A stretch of DNA of 55,339 bases from CAYMWF01 sp964394085 [NCBI: uncultured Gemmatimonadota bacterium] (GTDB lineage Bacteria > GCA-2686955 > CAYMWF01), in contig CAYMWF010000035.1 in assembly GCA_964394085.1 (NCBI GenBank), positions 1 through 55,339 of the forward strand. Reading direction: 5' to 3'. A program made the position numbers and the translations under genes. The number at the start of each line of letters is the position of its first letter. The stretch's first letter is position 1. Positions 16,948 to 26,028 of this stretch are shown here, one piece after another. The notes below the pieces were generated by a model. The model ran no database searches, was not told the origin of the DNA, and worked only from the letters and a program-made list of their open reading frames with translations.

Positions 16948-19767
16948 TTGCGGGTAAAATTTCTCGAGTTCCTGGCCGCTCAACCCGTGCGGCGCACCTG
17001 GAGCACCCTGTTGATTCTCCTGGCCGTCTCGGCCCTGGCATTCGCCCTCGCATCGAAATTGAAGCTCTCGATGCAGTTTTCCAACCTGCTCCCTTCGGAC
17101 ATGCCGATGGTGGCCGAATTCAACAGGATCGTGGACGAGTTCTCCACGGCTTCGAACATCATCATCGTTGCGGAAGGCGAAGAATCCGCCCTGAAAAGTT
17201 TCGCAAAGAGCATCGAGCCGCGCCTGGAGCTCTTCAAAGAGCCGATAGATCTTTCGCGGTGTTCTCCGAAAATGCGAAAGGGGCTCGTGAGGGACGACGG
17301 CTCGCCCGATCCCGATCCCTGGTTCAGGATTGTTCACACGGAGCTCGACACGGATTTCCTCGGGGAGCACGCGCTGCTTCTTATGAAGCCGTCGGCTCTC
17401 CGGAACATGTCGGGCATCTTCACCGACACACGGCTGGTTCCCTTTCTCACCAACCTGAACGAGAGTTTCGAAAAGGAATATCTCGAGACCGAAACAGGTG
17501 AAACCACGAGAACCAGAGAAAACGATACCGTGTGGTTTCTCGACTCGATCGATTCCTGGGCGGAAAGCTTCGAAGCCGCGGTGGACGGCCGCGGAGACGT
17601 GGACAGCCTGGCCGGCGCCGCGGTCGTAGCCCTCGTAAGCGGCGAATCCTATTACCTCTCTCCAGACAAGGACCTCATCCTCCTTTTCGCGCAGCCGACT
17701 TTCGACATTCTCGATATGTCGAAGCTCGTCGCCGTTATCGATTCCGTCGAAGCCGTGGTCCATGAAGAGGCCGCCGCCGCGGGCGTCGACGCCGGACTTA
17801 CGGGAACCATGGCCCTTTCCCGGGACGAGATGGTCGCCGCCACGAGCGACATGATGCTCTCGACCATGGGCTCTTTGCTTGTTGTTCTGGTTATTCTCAT
17901 CCTCTCTTTCCGGATGGTGGCCGCTCCCTTCCTGGCGATCATCACCATCTCCATCGGCGTGCTCTGGGCCTCCGCGCTCAGCTACCTGGCGGTCGGCTCT
18001 CTCAACATGATGACGAGCATGATGGCGGTGATCCTGATCGGGCTGGGCATCGATTTTTCGATCCATATAATTTCTTCGTATACCGAGAAAAGGGAATCGG
18101 GGATGGACGTCGCCACGGCCATGCGGGAAGGGCTCCTGAGCTCGGGTGCGGGCATCATTACCGGCGGGTTCACCACGGCCTGCGCTTTTCTCACGCTCAT
18201 GATCAGCAGGTCCGCCGGCATGTTCGAGCTGGGTCTCGTTCTCGGTCTCGGAATGCTGGCCACAATGGCCTCAGCGGTGACGGTCCTCCCCGTCCTTCTC
18301 GTCATCCGCGAAAGGCTGACGCCCTGGAAGAAAAAAAGCGGCGGAGCCGGGCGGGATCTCACATTCGGCAAGCTCGGCCGTCTCGGAACGGGCATCGCGG
18401 CAAGGTGGAGATTTTCACTCATCGCCCTGGTCTGCGTCACGGCCCTTTTCGGCTGGGCGGCTTCGGGCGTAACCTTCGATTACAATTACCTGAACATGGA
18501 GCCGGAGGGCCTGGAGTCGATTAAACTCCAGGAGCACCTGATCGACGAGCTGGACATGAGCTCCGATTATTCACTCGTCGTGGCTGACAGCGTGGAAGAA
18601 GCCAGGGAGCTCGCCGAACGGTCGAAGAAGCTGACCACCACCGGGCTTGCCGAAAGCATATCCGACTTTATCCCCGCGCCGGCGGAAATTGAAGAAAAGC
18701 AGTTGCTGATTTCCGGCATACGTGAACGCATGCTGGCGTCCGGACAACCGGCGCCGTTTACGGCCGAAGACGCCGCGCGGCTCTCTGCGGAGATTGAGCG
18801 GCTGGAAATGAATATTATCGAGCTGGCCGATCTCGCTTTCCTGGGAGGGCAGGATAAGGTGGATCGGAAGACCGCCCTGGTGCTGAAATCCGGTGAAGAA
18901 GACGGTTCATCCGGCGCGGATGGGGAATCTCCCGGCGAAGGGAATGAGAATGTCCCAGGCGACCGGTTCCTCCGTCTCGCCGAAAAGATCGCTGCCGGAG
19001 ATCCGGGCGTTCTGGCCAGGCTTGACGGCTTCAACAGGGCATACTCGGCCGGGTTCGCAGACAAGATCAGGCAGATGACAGCGGCGAAACCTCCGACCCT
19101 GTCCGATCTTCCCGAAAATATCGCCGATCGGTTCGCCAATGCCGATCGCACGGGCTTTCTGGTCACCATCTACCCGGACGGGAACGTCTGGGATATGCAA
19201 TATCTCGAGCGGCTGACCGCCGAGCTGAAATCGCTCGACTCCAGGGTGACGGGGCTGCCCCCGCTGTTCCATACCATCATCGAGGTGATTAAAAAGGACG
19301 GCATCATGGCGACGCTCCTCGCCATCGGCGTCATTTTCGTGCTGCTGCTTTTCGATTTCAGGTCTCTCGGGTTGACGTGCATGGCGATGCTGCCTCTTAT
19401 GGCCGGCGCTCTCTGGATGGTGGGCTTAATGGCGATTTTCGGCATACAGTTCACTATCGTGAACGTGATGGTCGTCCCGATGATACTCGGTATCGGCATC
19501 GATGACGGGGTGCACCTGCTCCACAGGTACCGGCGGGAAGGCTTCGGCTCGGTCGACATTGTCATGCGTTCGACGGGAAAGGCGATCCTCCTTACATCGG
19601 TAACTACGATGCTCGCATTCGGTTCTCTCAAGTTCGCCACGTACCGCGGGCTGGGAAGCGCCGGAATCGCGCTTTTCGTTGGCGTCGGCGCCTGCTTCCT
19701 GACATCGATTTTTCTTGTTCCGGCGGTTATCGGGCTTGCTGAATCGGCGCGTCGCCGGAACGGGTGA
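16948..19767 (+). CDS. MMPL/RND-superfamily exporter (lipid-type)
   Basis: 939 aa starting at a TTG (16948) with GAAAGAGG at 16935-16942; no ATG or GTG fits better. It has two homologous halves, each with one membrane helix, a periplasmic domain of ~200-300 aa, and five helices. Helix 1 is residues ~18-38; the first bundle (~305-450) contains ILIGLGIDFSIHIISSYTE and the second (~770-930) GIGIDDGVHLLHRYRREG, the GxGxDD/S motifs of the proton relay in MMPL/HpnN-type RND proteins. The second periplasmic loop (~500-760) is Glu/Ala-rich. It is a proton-driven exporter or retention pump for hydrophobic molecules across the inner membrane. A clear paralogue is encoded on the - strand at 29363-32386; each has a LolA-like partner elsewhere in the window. 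Confidence 0.88.
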   Translation: MRVKFLEFLAAQPVRRTWSTLLILLAVSALAFALASKLKLSMQFSNLLPSDMPMVAEFNRIVDEFSTASNIIIVAEGEESALKSFAKSIEPRLELFKEPIDLSRCSPKMRKGLVRDDGSPDPDPWFRIVHTELDTDFLGEHALLLMKPSALRNMSGIFTDTRLVPFLTNLNESFEKEYLETETGETTRTRENDTVWFLDSIDSWAESFEAAVDGRGDVDSLAGAAVVALVSGESYYLSPDKDLILLFAQPTFDILDMSKLVAVIDSVEAVVHEEAAAAGVDAGLTGTMALSRDEMVAATSDMMLSTMGSLLVVLVILILSFRMVAAPFLAIITISIGVLWASALSYLAVGSLNMMTSMMAVILIGLGIDFSIHIISSYTEKRESGMDVATAMREGLLSSGAGIITGGFTTACAFLTLMISRSAGMFELGLVLGLGMLATMASAVTVLPVLLVIRERLTPWKKKSGGAGRDLTFGKLGRLGTGIAARWRFSLIALVCVTALFGWAASGVTFDYNYLNMEPEGLESIKLQEHLIDELDMSSDYSLVVADSVEEARELAERSKKLTTTGLAESISDFIPAPAEIEEKQLLISGIRERMLASGQPAPFTAEDAARLSAEIERLEMNIIELADLAFLGGQDKVDRKTALVLKSGEEDGSSGADGESPGEGNENVPGDRFLRLAEKIAAGDPGVLARLDGFNRAYSAGFADKIRQMTAAKPPTLSDLPENIADRFANADRTGFLVTIYPDGNVWDMQYLERLTAELKSLDSRVTGLPPLFHTIIEVIKKDGIMATLLAIGVIFVLLLFDFRSLGLTCMAMLPLMAGALWMVGLMAIFGIQFTIVNVMVVPMILGIGIDDGVHLLHRYRREGFGSVDIVMRSTGKAILLTSVTTMLAFGSLKFATYRGLGSAGIALFVGVGACFLTSIFLVPAVIGLAESARRRNG

Positions 19768-19849
19768 AGTTGACGTATAAACTCCTTGTCAACCTGGAGA
19801 AAACCGTTCCGCTCTGAAAAACCCCGTCAAAAAAAAATGGCCTGTCAAC

Positions 19850-19877
19850 TTGATTTTGTAAAAATCCAGTTTAAAAT
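19850..19877 (+). promoter_or_regulatory. possible promoter of the secreted protein-matrixin pair
   Basis: TTGATT (19850-19855), a 16-base AT-rich spacer, then TAAAAT (19872-19877). It lies in the only AT-rich patch of the 234-base gap. A small dyad GTAAG/CTTAC (19920-19924, 19931-19935) follows between it and the gene. Match to the sigma70 consensus is moderate. Confidence 0.35.
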
Positions 19878-20001
19878 ATCATTTTCAGTGAAGCGAGAGA
19901 CTGAGCTCGCCGATAATTAGTAAGATATAACTTACAGGCTGAACCGTTGAATCGAACCGTACAGCATTAACCGGTTATTTCGCAAACAAGAGGAGATGTG
20001 T

Positions 20002-20517
20002 ATGAAATTCTCTAAATACCTGGCAACCTCATTCGCCTTGTTGCTGTTGCCGGCGATCTGTTTTTCCACGACGCTCATCCCGATGAGCGAGGAAGACATG
20101 ATCCACACCGCGGACAGGGTGGCGGTCGGCACTATTGTCGACAGCTGGGTTGAATGGGACGGCGACATGGAGCTGTTGTTCACCTACTCGGTGCTCGCAC
20201 TCGAGGAAAACCTTCTCGGGGACGAACCGGGAACGGGAAGCGTCCTTCTCAGGGCACTAGGCGGCCAGCATGAGAATGTTGCCGTAACTATCCCTTCATC
20301 ACCTGTGATTTCCCGCATCGGCGAACGGAAAGTCGTGTTCATGTGGGACAGCCTCGATCTCTATCCGTGCAATTTAATCGGCTGGGAACAGGGGTGCAGG
20401 TCCGTGAGTGAAAGCGGCATGGTGGAAGGAACTGATAAAAATCTCAGCGAGTATATCGAAACGCTGAGGCCGATTATCAGGGAAATGAAACAGGAAGAAG
20501 CGAAAAACAGCTTCTAG
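20002..20517 (+). CDS. small secreted protein of unknown function, partner of the matrixin
   Basis: 171 aa from the ATG at 20002, which sits 6 bases after AGGAG (19991-19995); the ATG at 19996 is too close to that site. The signal peptide is residues ~1-22 (YLATSFALLLLPAICFS). The mature part starts TTLIPMSEEDMIHTADRVAVG, followed by strands with WVEWDGDMELLFTYSVLALEE and SVLLRALGG. The pattern 'hTAdrvVvGtV...' with an inner beta-sheet resembles short exported proteins often found just upstream of predicted matrixins. That pairing is known to me only as a neighbourhood pattern, so a role as inhibitor, chaperone or substrate is speculation. The gene ends 22 bases before the protease gene. Confidence 0.7.
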   Translation: MKFSKYLATSFALLLLPAICFSTTLIPMSEEDMIHTADRVAVGTIVDSWVEWDGDMELLFTYSVLALEENLLGDEPGTGSVLLRALGGQHENVAVTIPSSPVISRIGERKVVFMWDSLDLYPCNLIGWEQGCRSVSESGMVEGTDKNLSEYIETLRPIIREMKQEEAKNSF

Positions 20518-20539
20518 CGGAACCGTGAGGTAGATAAAG

Positions 20540-21118
20540 ATGAAAAAATCGATTTTCTTTATGGTAATAGCAGCACTGGCAGTGCTGGCGCCTGCCTCCT
20601 CCGCCTGGGAGTGGTGGCATACGCCTTATGCCGAAGATCATATGCCGATAGATATGTGGGCTGAAACCGGGGGTACGCATGATTGCAGCGGCTCTACCGA
20701 ATTCTCCGCCTTCATTAGGGCCGGAACCACGTGGAATGTGGTCCCCAACAACTACTTCCGCTTTGCGAAGGGCGGTATAATGGGCGGTGGCGAAGCCAAA
20801 GACGGCAGATTCAACCTGTCCTTCGCTACTTCGGGTTTTCAGCCCGGAGTGCTCGCCTATACGTCGATCAAGAGCTACGGCTCCCATGGCGAATGCGATA
20901 TAGTATTCAACGACAACATCAACTGGTACTGCGGCACCGGAACCCCCGGCTGGAACAAATACGACATCGAAACGGTATGCCTGCACGAAATGGGTCACCT
21001 TATCGGTTTCGCCCATTCCAGCGTGTACCAGGCCGTGATGTATGCATACTATTCAAATGTGCGGCGGAATCTGCATTCCGACGACATAGCCGGAATTCAG
21101 GCCAAATATCCCGACTGA
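20540..21118 (+). CDS. secreted matrixin (M10A-type) zinc metalloprotease
   Basis: 192 aa with signal peptide residues ~1-22 (FFMVIAALAVLAPASSAWEWW). The catalytic motif HEMGHLIGFAHS carries zinc ligands H149, H153 and H159 and catalytic E150, followed by a Met-turn region VMYAYY about 6 residues later. The rest (~25-140) is the usual N-terminal twisted sheet, with NINWYCG ahead of the active helix. It ends with SDDIAGIQAKYPD, the standard end of a matrixin domain, so it consists of the protease domain alone with no haemopexin or sorting domain. Exported zinc endopeptidase. A strong terminator follows. Confidence 0.9.
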   Translation: MKKSIFFMVIAALAVLAPASSAWEWWHTPYAEDHMPIDMWAETGGTHDCSGSTEFSAFIRAGTTWNVVPNNYFRFAKGGIMGGGEAKDGRFNLSFATSGFQPGVLAYTSIKSYGSHGECDIVFNDNINWYCGTGTPGWNKYDIETVCLHEMGHLIGFAHSSVYQAVMYAYYSNVRRNLHSDDIAGIQAKYPD

Positions 21119-21149
21119 TATTCCGTTGCGATAAAACCACGATCAGTTT

Positions 21150-21186
21150 AAAAAGCCGGCGTTCCATCGGGAACGCCGGTTTTTAT
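21150..21186 (+). terminator. intrinsic terminator after the matrixin gene
   Basis: CCGGCGTTCC (21156-21165) pairs perfectly with GGAACGCCGG (21170-21179) around a 4-base loop, followed by a T-run and preceded by an A-run. It could therefore also work on the other strand. Confidence 0.9.
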
Positions 21187-21637
21187 TCGTACAAGCCGGC
21201 CGGTTTCAAAGGAATCCGAGTTTCGTCCAGCCGCATTGAAACCCCGCTGATTCATCCAGCCGCAGTAAACGACCGCCGCCTGAGCCGGGTAGTGTTAAGT
21301 CCGGAGGGGAACCTGTCACTTATTCCACGACCGGAGCGAGCCGACCATTCATTTCTCTATAAGGCGGATGCCTCCCCGGTTGTTCAGTTGTCTCGCTCGA
21401 GGCCATCTGGAAGACGTGTAAAATTGTCAATCGGATTGACAATTTTACACGAGTAAGCCTGCATCCCCCGCAGGACAGGTTATGCTTCCTGCGATGCGCT
21501 GCAAAAAGAGAAATACACGGATCGGCTCCGTGATTCGGGATCTCAGGGCCAACCGGGGCGTGCACCTGATTCTTTTCCAAGCATAGCTTAACCATACCAC
21601 CGGCTGAGCCGGTGGATTCTGCTTCATCGAATCCCCG
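21187..21637. other. 451-base stretch between convergent genes
   Basis: No gene on either strand. It holds a near-duplicate 13-mer (CCAGCCGCA-type, around 21226 and 21254) and a perfect long palindrome at 21415-21451 (listed separately). The rest shows nothing I recognise. Confidence 0.5.
21415..21451. repeat. perfect 17-bp inverted repeat with 3-base loop
   Basis: CGTGTAAAATTGTCAAT (21415-21431) and its exact complement (21435-21451) flank CGG. Unlike the GC-rich surroundings, the arms are AT-rich. There is no adjacent U-run, so it is not a typical terminator. Confidence 0.8.
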
Positions 21638-22222
21638 CTAATTCATATACTTCGAGACGCCGTCCAGAAAAAGTTGCACGGACAGAGCTATTAGAAGCAT
21701 TCCCATGAGGCGCTCGACGGCGATGATTCCCCGTTTGGTGAGGATTTTGATGATCAGGGGCGAGCTGAGTAAAATCACGAATGTAGCCCCCCAGGCAAGG
21801 AGAGCGGCCAGCAGAAGATCCATGATTTTATCCGGATCCGCGGAAGCGAACAGGATAAGGGCGGCCAGCAGAGACGGTCCCGCTACCTGCGGAATCGCAA
21901 GCGGAACGAGAAGAGGTTCGGATTCGAGCTCCTTTTCGACGTATCGATCGGAAGAAGGAAAAACCATCTTCAAGGCGATAAGAAACAGGATTATTCCACC
22001 GGCGATGCTGACCGATTCCTGCCTCAGCCCGAGAAAACTGAGAGCGTACCTGCCGAAAAAGATGAAGAAGACGATGACGATAAGCGCCAGGAAGAGCTCG
22101 CGGACGAGCACGATACGGCGGCGATTCTCGGGCAGCTGCTCCAGGGTCGATAAAAAGATGGGCATGTTCCCGAACGGGTCCATGATCAGAAACAGCATGA
22201 TTGAAACCTGGATGATTTCCAT
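21638..22222 (-). CDS. MarC-family integral membrane protein
   Basis: 194 aa with about six predicted membrane helices: IIQVSIMLFLIMDPFGNMPIFL, LVRELFLALIVIVFFIFFG, IAGGIILFLIALKMVF, LLVPLAIPQVAGPSLLAALIL, LLLAALLAWGATFVILL and LMGMLLIALSVQLFLDGV. The MDPFGNMPIF signature in helix 1 and PLAIPQVAGPS before helix 4 are diagnostic of MarC/YhgN (UPF0056). The transported substrate of the family is not established, and the old link to multiple antibiotic resistance is doubtful. A purine-rich AAGGAG lies 13 bases before the ATG. It is monocistronic, convergent with the matrixin gene. Confidence 0.88.
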   Translation of the reverse strand: MEIIQVSIMLFLIMDPFGNMPIFLSTLEQLPENRRRIVLVRELFLALIVIVFFIFFGRYALSFLGLRQESVSIAGGIILFLIALKMVFPSSDRYVEKELESEPLLVPLAIPQVAGPSLLAALILFASADPDKIMDLLLAALLAWGATFVILLSSPLIIKILTKRGIIAVERLMGMLLIALSVQLFLDGVSKYMN

Positions 22223-22546
22223 AAATGCCTGTATTCTCCTTCTTATTCCAAGTGTTTAAACGCAGGCGGCAAACACGTTGAACAGCGGTCGGCTGAGCCG
22301 CTTCATACTCACCGGAACCGGCCTCCGTGACGTGATACACGGTTTTTCAAGTAGCTGCCACCCTTTCTTTTCATGCGCCGGCGTAATAAACAATCTCAGC
22401 ATTAAACCTCATATTCTGACGCGACCCTGCAGCGGCAGCCATCGAATTTCGCGTGGCAAAATCCGTACTCCTGTTTTCTCGTGCCTGGTGGTAGCCATTT
22501 CCCCAGTTGATAAGAGCGGGGGGTCAAGAGAAAAAAGTACCTCTTT

Positions 22547-22573
22547 ACTTCCCGGCCAGGGAAGTTTTTTTTT
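22547..22573 (+). terminator. strong intrinsic terminator with no gene upstream on its strand
   Basis: ACTTCCC (22547-22553) pairs with GGGAAGT (22559-22565) around GGCCA and runs into nine T residues. The nearest upstream gene on + is the matrixin, which has its own terminator 1.4 kb earlier. It may therefore end a small RNA or a leader transcript. Confidence 0.75.
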
Positions 22574-22586
22574 GACGGGTTGCTGT

Positions 22587-22611
22587 GAAAAATAGATCCG
22601 TCTCCTTTTTC
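22587..22611. repeat. dispersed 25-base repeat, copy 1
   Basis: Begins GAAAAATAGATCCGTC and ends in a T-run. It matches 26076-26101 with about four differences. Its purine-rich left half, central GTC and T-rich right half recall the short repeats found near REP-associated transposases, but no such gene is here. Confidence 0.5.
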
Positions 22612-22619
22612 TTTTTCCC

Positions 22620-22770
22620 GCATCGGCGGGTTTTCGTCACGTGAAGAAATATTATGTAAACCTGGAAAAGGACCACACCGCGGCATCGGCGGGTTTTCGC
22701 CACGTGAAGAAATATTATGTAAACCTGGAAAAGGACCACACCGCGGCATCGACGGGTTTTCGCCACGTGA
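22620..22770. repeat. 63-bp direct tandem repeat, 2.4 copies
   Basis: Units at 22620-22682 and 22683-22745 differ by a single base seen by eye (TTCGTC against TTCGCC); a third, partial unit of ~25 bases follows at 22746-22770. Each unit contains CACGTGAAGAA. The length equals 21 codons, so a frame (22641-22844) reads through as a peptide repeat, but it has no start context. Copies are contiguous, with no spacers. Confidence 0.9.
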
Positions 22771-22869
22771 GAAGTTGTTCTTGTTTGCAGATTTCCGGCC
22801 TGTTTGATATACTTTACCTGCTTCCATTCTTTTTCTCGTGCTGATTCCGCAACCTCCCGGGATGGAATT

Positions 22870-25800
22870 ATGAAATACTCAATCGTAATTCTCGGAATTG
22901 TTCTTACGATAACGGGCGCCGGCCTTGGAGCCACCATCTACGTACCTTCCGATCAGCCGACGATCCAGGCGGCGATCGAGGCGGTGGGGGAGGACGACAC
23001 CGTGGCCGTCCTGCCCGGCAGTTACCCTGAAAAGATCGATTTCCTGGGCAAGGCGGTATTCGTCGGGAGTGAAGAGGGGCCGGAGGTAACGATCATCGAC
23101 GGGGGGGGCGCCGGATCCGTCGTAAGTTTCACCGCCGGAGAGGGGGTCGGTTCGGTCCTCGACGGCTTTACGATAAGAAACGGACACGCCGTATGGGGCG
23201 GCGGCATCTATTGCTATGAAGCATCCCCGACCGTCGTCGGCAATATCATCTCGGGAAACACGGGTGTATCCAAAGGCGGCGGCATCTACTGTTACAGCTC
23301 CTCCTCGCTCATTTCGGGCAATACGATCTCGGACAACCAGGCCGGATCGTTCAGCGGCAATACGAGCTACGGGGGCGGTATCTGCTGCTGGAACTCCTCC
23401 TCCCCGGTCATCGCCGGCAATACGATCTCGGGCAACAAGGCGGGTTATTACAGCGGCGACGACGGCTGCGGCGGCGGCATCGCCTGCTGGAACGCCTCTT
23501 CCCCCCTCGTTGCCGGCAACATCATTTCGGGAAATGAAGCGGAGCAGTACGGCGGCGGGATATACTGTCTTCTGAATTCGAATCCGGATGTAACGAACAA
23601 TACGCTTTACGGGAATGCTGCCGACATGGGCGGAGGGTTCTTTATCGAGAGCTCCTCCGAACCGGTCCTCCTGAACACCATACTCTGGTTTAACAGCGCC
23701 TCGATCGGGCCGGAGGGCTACATCGGAAGCTATTCGATTCTGACGGTAAGTTATTCAGATGTGGATGGGGGGGAGTATTCGATCCACGTGACGCCCGGGG
23801 CCGCTCTCGACTGGGGTTCCGGCATGATCGACGCGGACCCGCTCTTCGCGGATCCTGCGAACGGTCATTTCGACCTGCAGGCCGCTTCACCCTGTATCGA
23901 TGCGGGAGATCCGAATTCGCCGCCCGACCCCGACGGCTCTCGCGCCGATATGGGTGCGTTCTGCTACGACCACGGCTCGGCGCACTTCGCGCTTTCGGTC
24001 TCTCCCGATCCGCTGCAGCCGGGACTGGACGGAATCTTCGGCGTCACGGACGGCAGTCCGAACGAATCCGCATACCTTTACTACTCCCTGGAGGGAACCG
24101 GGAGCACATTCATCCCCCACCTCGACGTCACTCTCGACCTGGAGGTTCCCGAGCTTGCGGCTGGACCGACCGATGCGGACAGCAGCGGCGCCGTATCCTG
24201 GACGCTGCCCGTGCCGGAGCCGGCCGCCGGGAAAGAGATCTGGTTCCAGGCCGCGCAGTTCGGGCAGGCCACGAACGTGGCGTCCGTTCTCGTCGCACGT
24301 CTTCCCGTCACCTGGCACGTGCCCGACGACTTCGAAACAATCCAGGACGCCATCGATGCATCCGCGGACCGGGACTCCATAATCGTCAGGCCCGGCACCT
24401 ATCCCGAGAACATAAATTTCAGCGGCAAGGCGGTCGTTCTCAGAAGCGAGCAGGGCGCCGGCGTCACTTTCATCGATGGAGGGCAGCTCGAAGGCGTGGT
24501 GATGTTCAACAGCGGCGAAGGGCCCGGTTCGGTGCTCGAGGGATTTACCGTCGTCAACGGCTCCGGTTACTGGTGGTATGGAGCCTATGATTCATACAGC
24601 GGCGGCATCACCTGCCTCTCCGCGTCGCCGACGATCACCGGCAACACGATCACGGGCAACTCATATGAAACCGGCAGCGGTTACGGCGGGGGGATTTATC
24701 TCGATGACGCCTCCCCGGCGCTCAAGGACAACATAATCACCGGAAACAGCGCCGGCAACGGCGGCGGCATCGCTTTCCGCTACGGCTCCTCTCCGGAGAT
24801 TTCGGGTAACACCATCACCTTGAATGCGATTACATACACGGGCGGCGGGATCTACTGCGATTTCGCGTCGGGGGGCGTCGTCACCGGCAACATTATCTCC
24901 GACAACACCGCCGACTGGTGGGGCGGCGGGATCATGTCCTACGATTCGACTCCCCTCATCTCGGGCAACGTGGTATCGGGCAACAGCACCGTTGGAGACG
25001 GCGGCGGGATCTGCTGCGTCGAGCTCTATGCAGGCATCAGATACCCGGTCATATCCGGCAATATCATCACAGGAAACGATGCCGGATACGGCGGCGGCAT
25101 CTACTGCAGCCGCTACGATATGCTCCCGATCACAGGCAATATCATCAAAGAAAATTTCGCGAGCGGCCCTTACGGAAGCGGAGGGGGAATCTACCTCTCC
25201 TCCGGCTGCGGCGCCGTCCTCACCGACAACATCATCGCGGACAACACGGCGACTCTCGAGGGCGGGGGAATCTCCCTGGTCATCGACTGCGACGTGTTAA
25301 TCACCAACAATACGATCACGGCAAACCAGGCCGCGCAATCCGGGGGCGGCATCTATCTCTATTACAACTGCACGGCTTCTGTCGCGAACACGATACTGTG
25401 GGACAATTACGCCGGCTCCGGAAATGAAATCGATGCTCATGTCTCCAGCAGCGCGATCGTATCCTACTCGGACGTGGAAGGCGGATGGCCGGGAACGGGC
25501 AATATCAACGCTGATCCTCTCCTTGCGGCTCCTTCCGCCGGCGATTTTCATCTGCCCGCCGATTCGCCCTGCAAAGACGCGGGCAGCAACTCCGCGAGCG
25601 GTATTCCCGCGGAGGATTTCGAGGGCGACCCGCGAATTCACGATGGAACCGCCGACATGGGTGCAGACGAGTTCCACCTCCACCTTTACTCCACCGGCAC
25701 GGTGACTCCGGGCGGAACGATCGAAATCGCAGTCGTCGGCGAACCGTTCACTTCACCCGTAGAGCTCGGCCTGGGTTCGGGCATACTGGACCCGCCGAAA

Positions 25801-26004
25801 CCAACACCCTGCGGCGACCTTTACCTGGCTGAGCCGATCGAGCAGTTCACTCTCGGAGCGATACCCGCAAACGGCGTCCTGGTCCGGCGGGTGTCAGTAC
25901 CTTCCGGCTGGCAGCCGGGCGAACAATACCACTTCCAGGCGCTGGCCGGGCCGTTCGCGCCGGGTTCGAAGCTTACCAACCTGATGACGCTGACCGTCGA
26001 GTAA
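22870..26004 (+). CDS. large secreted parallel beta-helix protein, internally duplicated
   Basis: 1044 aa from the ATG at 22870; the frame is open 22 codons further up without a start context. The signal peptide is YSIVILGIVLTITGAGLGATI. The body is two tandem copies of one architecture. Each opens with a pectin-lyase-like start (IYVPSDQPTIQAAIEAVG at ~20 and WHVPDDFETIQDAIDASA at ~500) and a ..GFTIRNG / GFTVVNG turn. Each then has many ~22-aa coils of the type sPvisGNtIsgN...GGGIyc, and closes with a SPCIDAGDPNS / SPCKDAGSN motif followed by DMGA. The first copy ends in a beta-sandwich linker (~390-490) and the second in a similar C-terminal domain (~955-1044). It is a surface carbohydrate-binding or -cleaving fold; no catalytic residues are evident, so its activity is open. 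It has no type IX sorting tail. Confidence 0.85.
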   Translation: MKYSIVILGIVLTITGAGLGATIYVPSDQPTIQAAIEAVGEDDTVAVLPGSYPEKIDFLGKAVFVGSEEGPEVTIIDGGGAGSVVSFTAGEGVGSVLDGFTIRNGHAVWGGGIYCYEASPTVVGNIISGNTGVSKGGGIYCYSSSSLISGNTISDNQAGSFSGNTSYGGGICCWNSSSPVIAGNTISGNKAGYYSGDDGCGGGIACWNASSPLVAGNIISGNEAEQYGGGIYCLLNSNPDVTNNTLYGNAADMGGGFFIESSSEPVLLNTILWFNSASIGPEGYIGSYSILTVSYSDVDGGEYSIHVTPGAALDWGSGMIDADPLFADPANGHFDLQAASPCIDAGDPNSPPDPDGSRADMGAFCYDHGSAHFALSVSPDPLQPGLDGIFGVTDGSPNESAYLYYSLEGTGSTFIPHLDVTLDLEVPELAAGPTDADSSGAVSWTLPVPEPAAGKEIWFQAAQFGQATNVASVLVARLPVTWHVPDDFETIQDAIDASADRDSIIVRPGTYPENINFSGKAVVLRSEQGAGVTFIDGGQLEGVVMFNSGEGPGSVLEGFTVVNGSGYWWYGAYDSYSGGITCLSASPTITGNTITGNSYETGSGYGGGIYLDDASPALKDNIITGNSAGNGGGIAFRYGSSPEISGNTITLNAITYTGGGIYCDFASGGVVTGNIISDNTADWWGGGIMSYDSTPLISGNVVSGNSTVGDGGGICCVELYAGIRYPVISGNIITGNDAGYGGGIYCSRYDMLPITGNIIKENFASGPYGSGGGIYLSSGCGAVLTDNIIADNTATLEGGGISLVIDCDVLITNNTITANQAAQSGGGIYLYYNCTASVANTILWDNYAGSGNEIDAHVSSSAIVSYSDVEGGWPGTGNINADPLLAAPSAGDFHLPADSPCKDAGSNSASGIPAEDFEGDPRIHDGTADMGADEFHLHLYSTGTVTPGGTIEIAVVGEPFTSPVELGLGSGILDPPKPTPCGDLYLAEPIEQFTLGAIPANGVLVRRVSVPSGWQPGEQYHFQALAGPFAPGSKLTNLMTLTVE

Positions 26005-26028
26005 CCCTGGCGGTGCGGGATATCTTTT

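Larger units (their letters stand above)
22223..22869. other. 647-base intergenic region rich in repeats
   Basis: No gene. From left to right: ~320 bases of unremarkable sequence, an orphan intrinsic terminator on + (22547-22573), a 25-base dispersed repeat (22587-22611), a 63-bp tandem repeat (22620-22770), then an AT-rich leader to the beta-helix gene. Short Arg/Ser/His-rich frames here simply translate the repeats. Confidence 0.6.

Noticed and set aside
22587-22611. REP-associated transposase locus
   Set aside because: The short repeat recalls such elements, but no transposase-like gene of this type is encoded anywhere in the window.
22620-22770. Possible CRISPR array
   Set aside because: The 63-bp units are directly contiguous with no variable spacers, are longer than usual CRISPR repeats, and no cas gene is near.
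22641-22844. Short repeat peptide (KKYYVNLEKDH-type) as a gene
   Set aside because: Only a translation of the tandem repeat; no ribosome-binding site, and the opposite strand is equally open.
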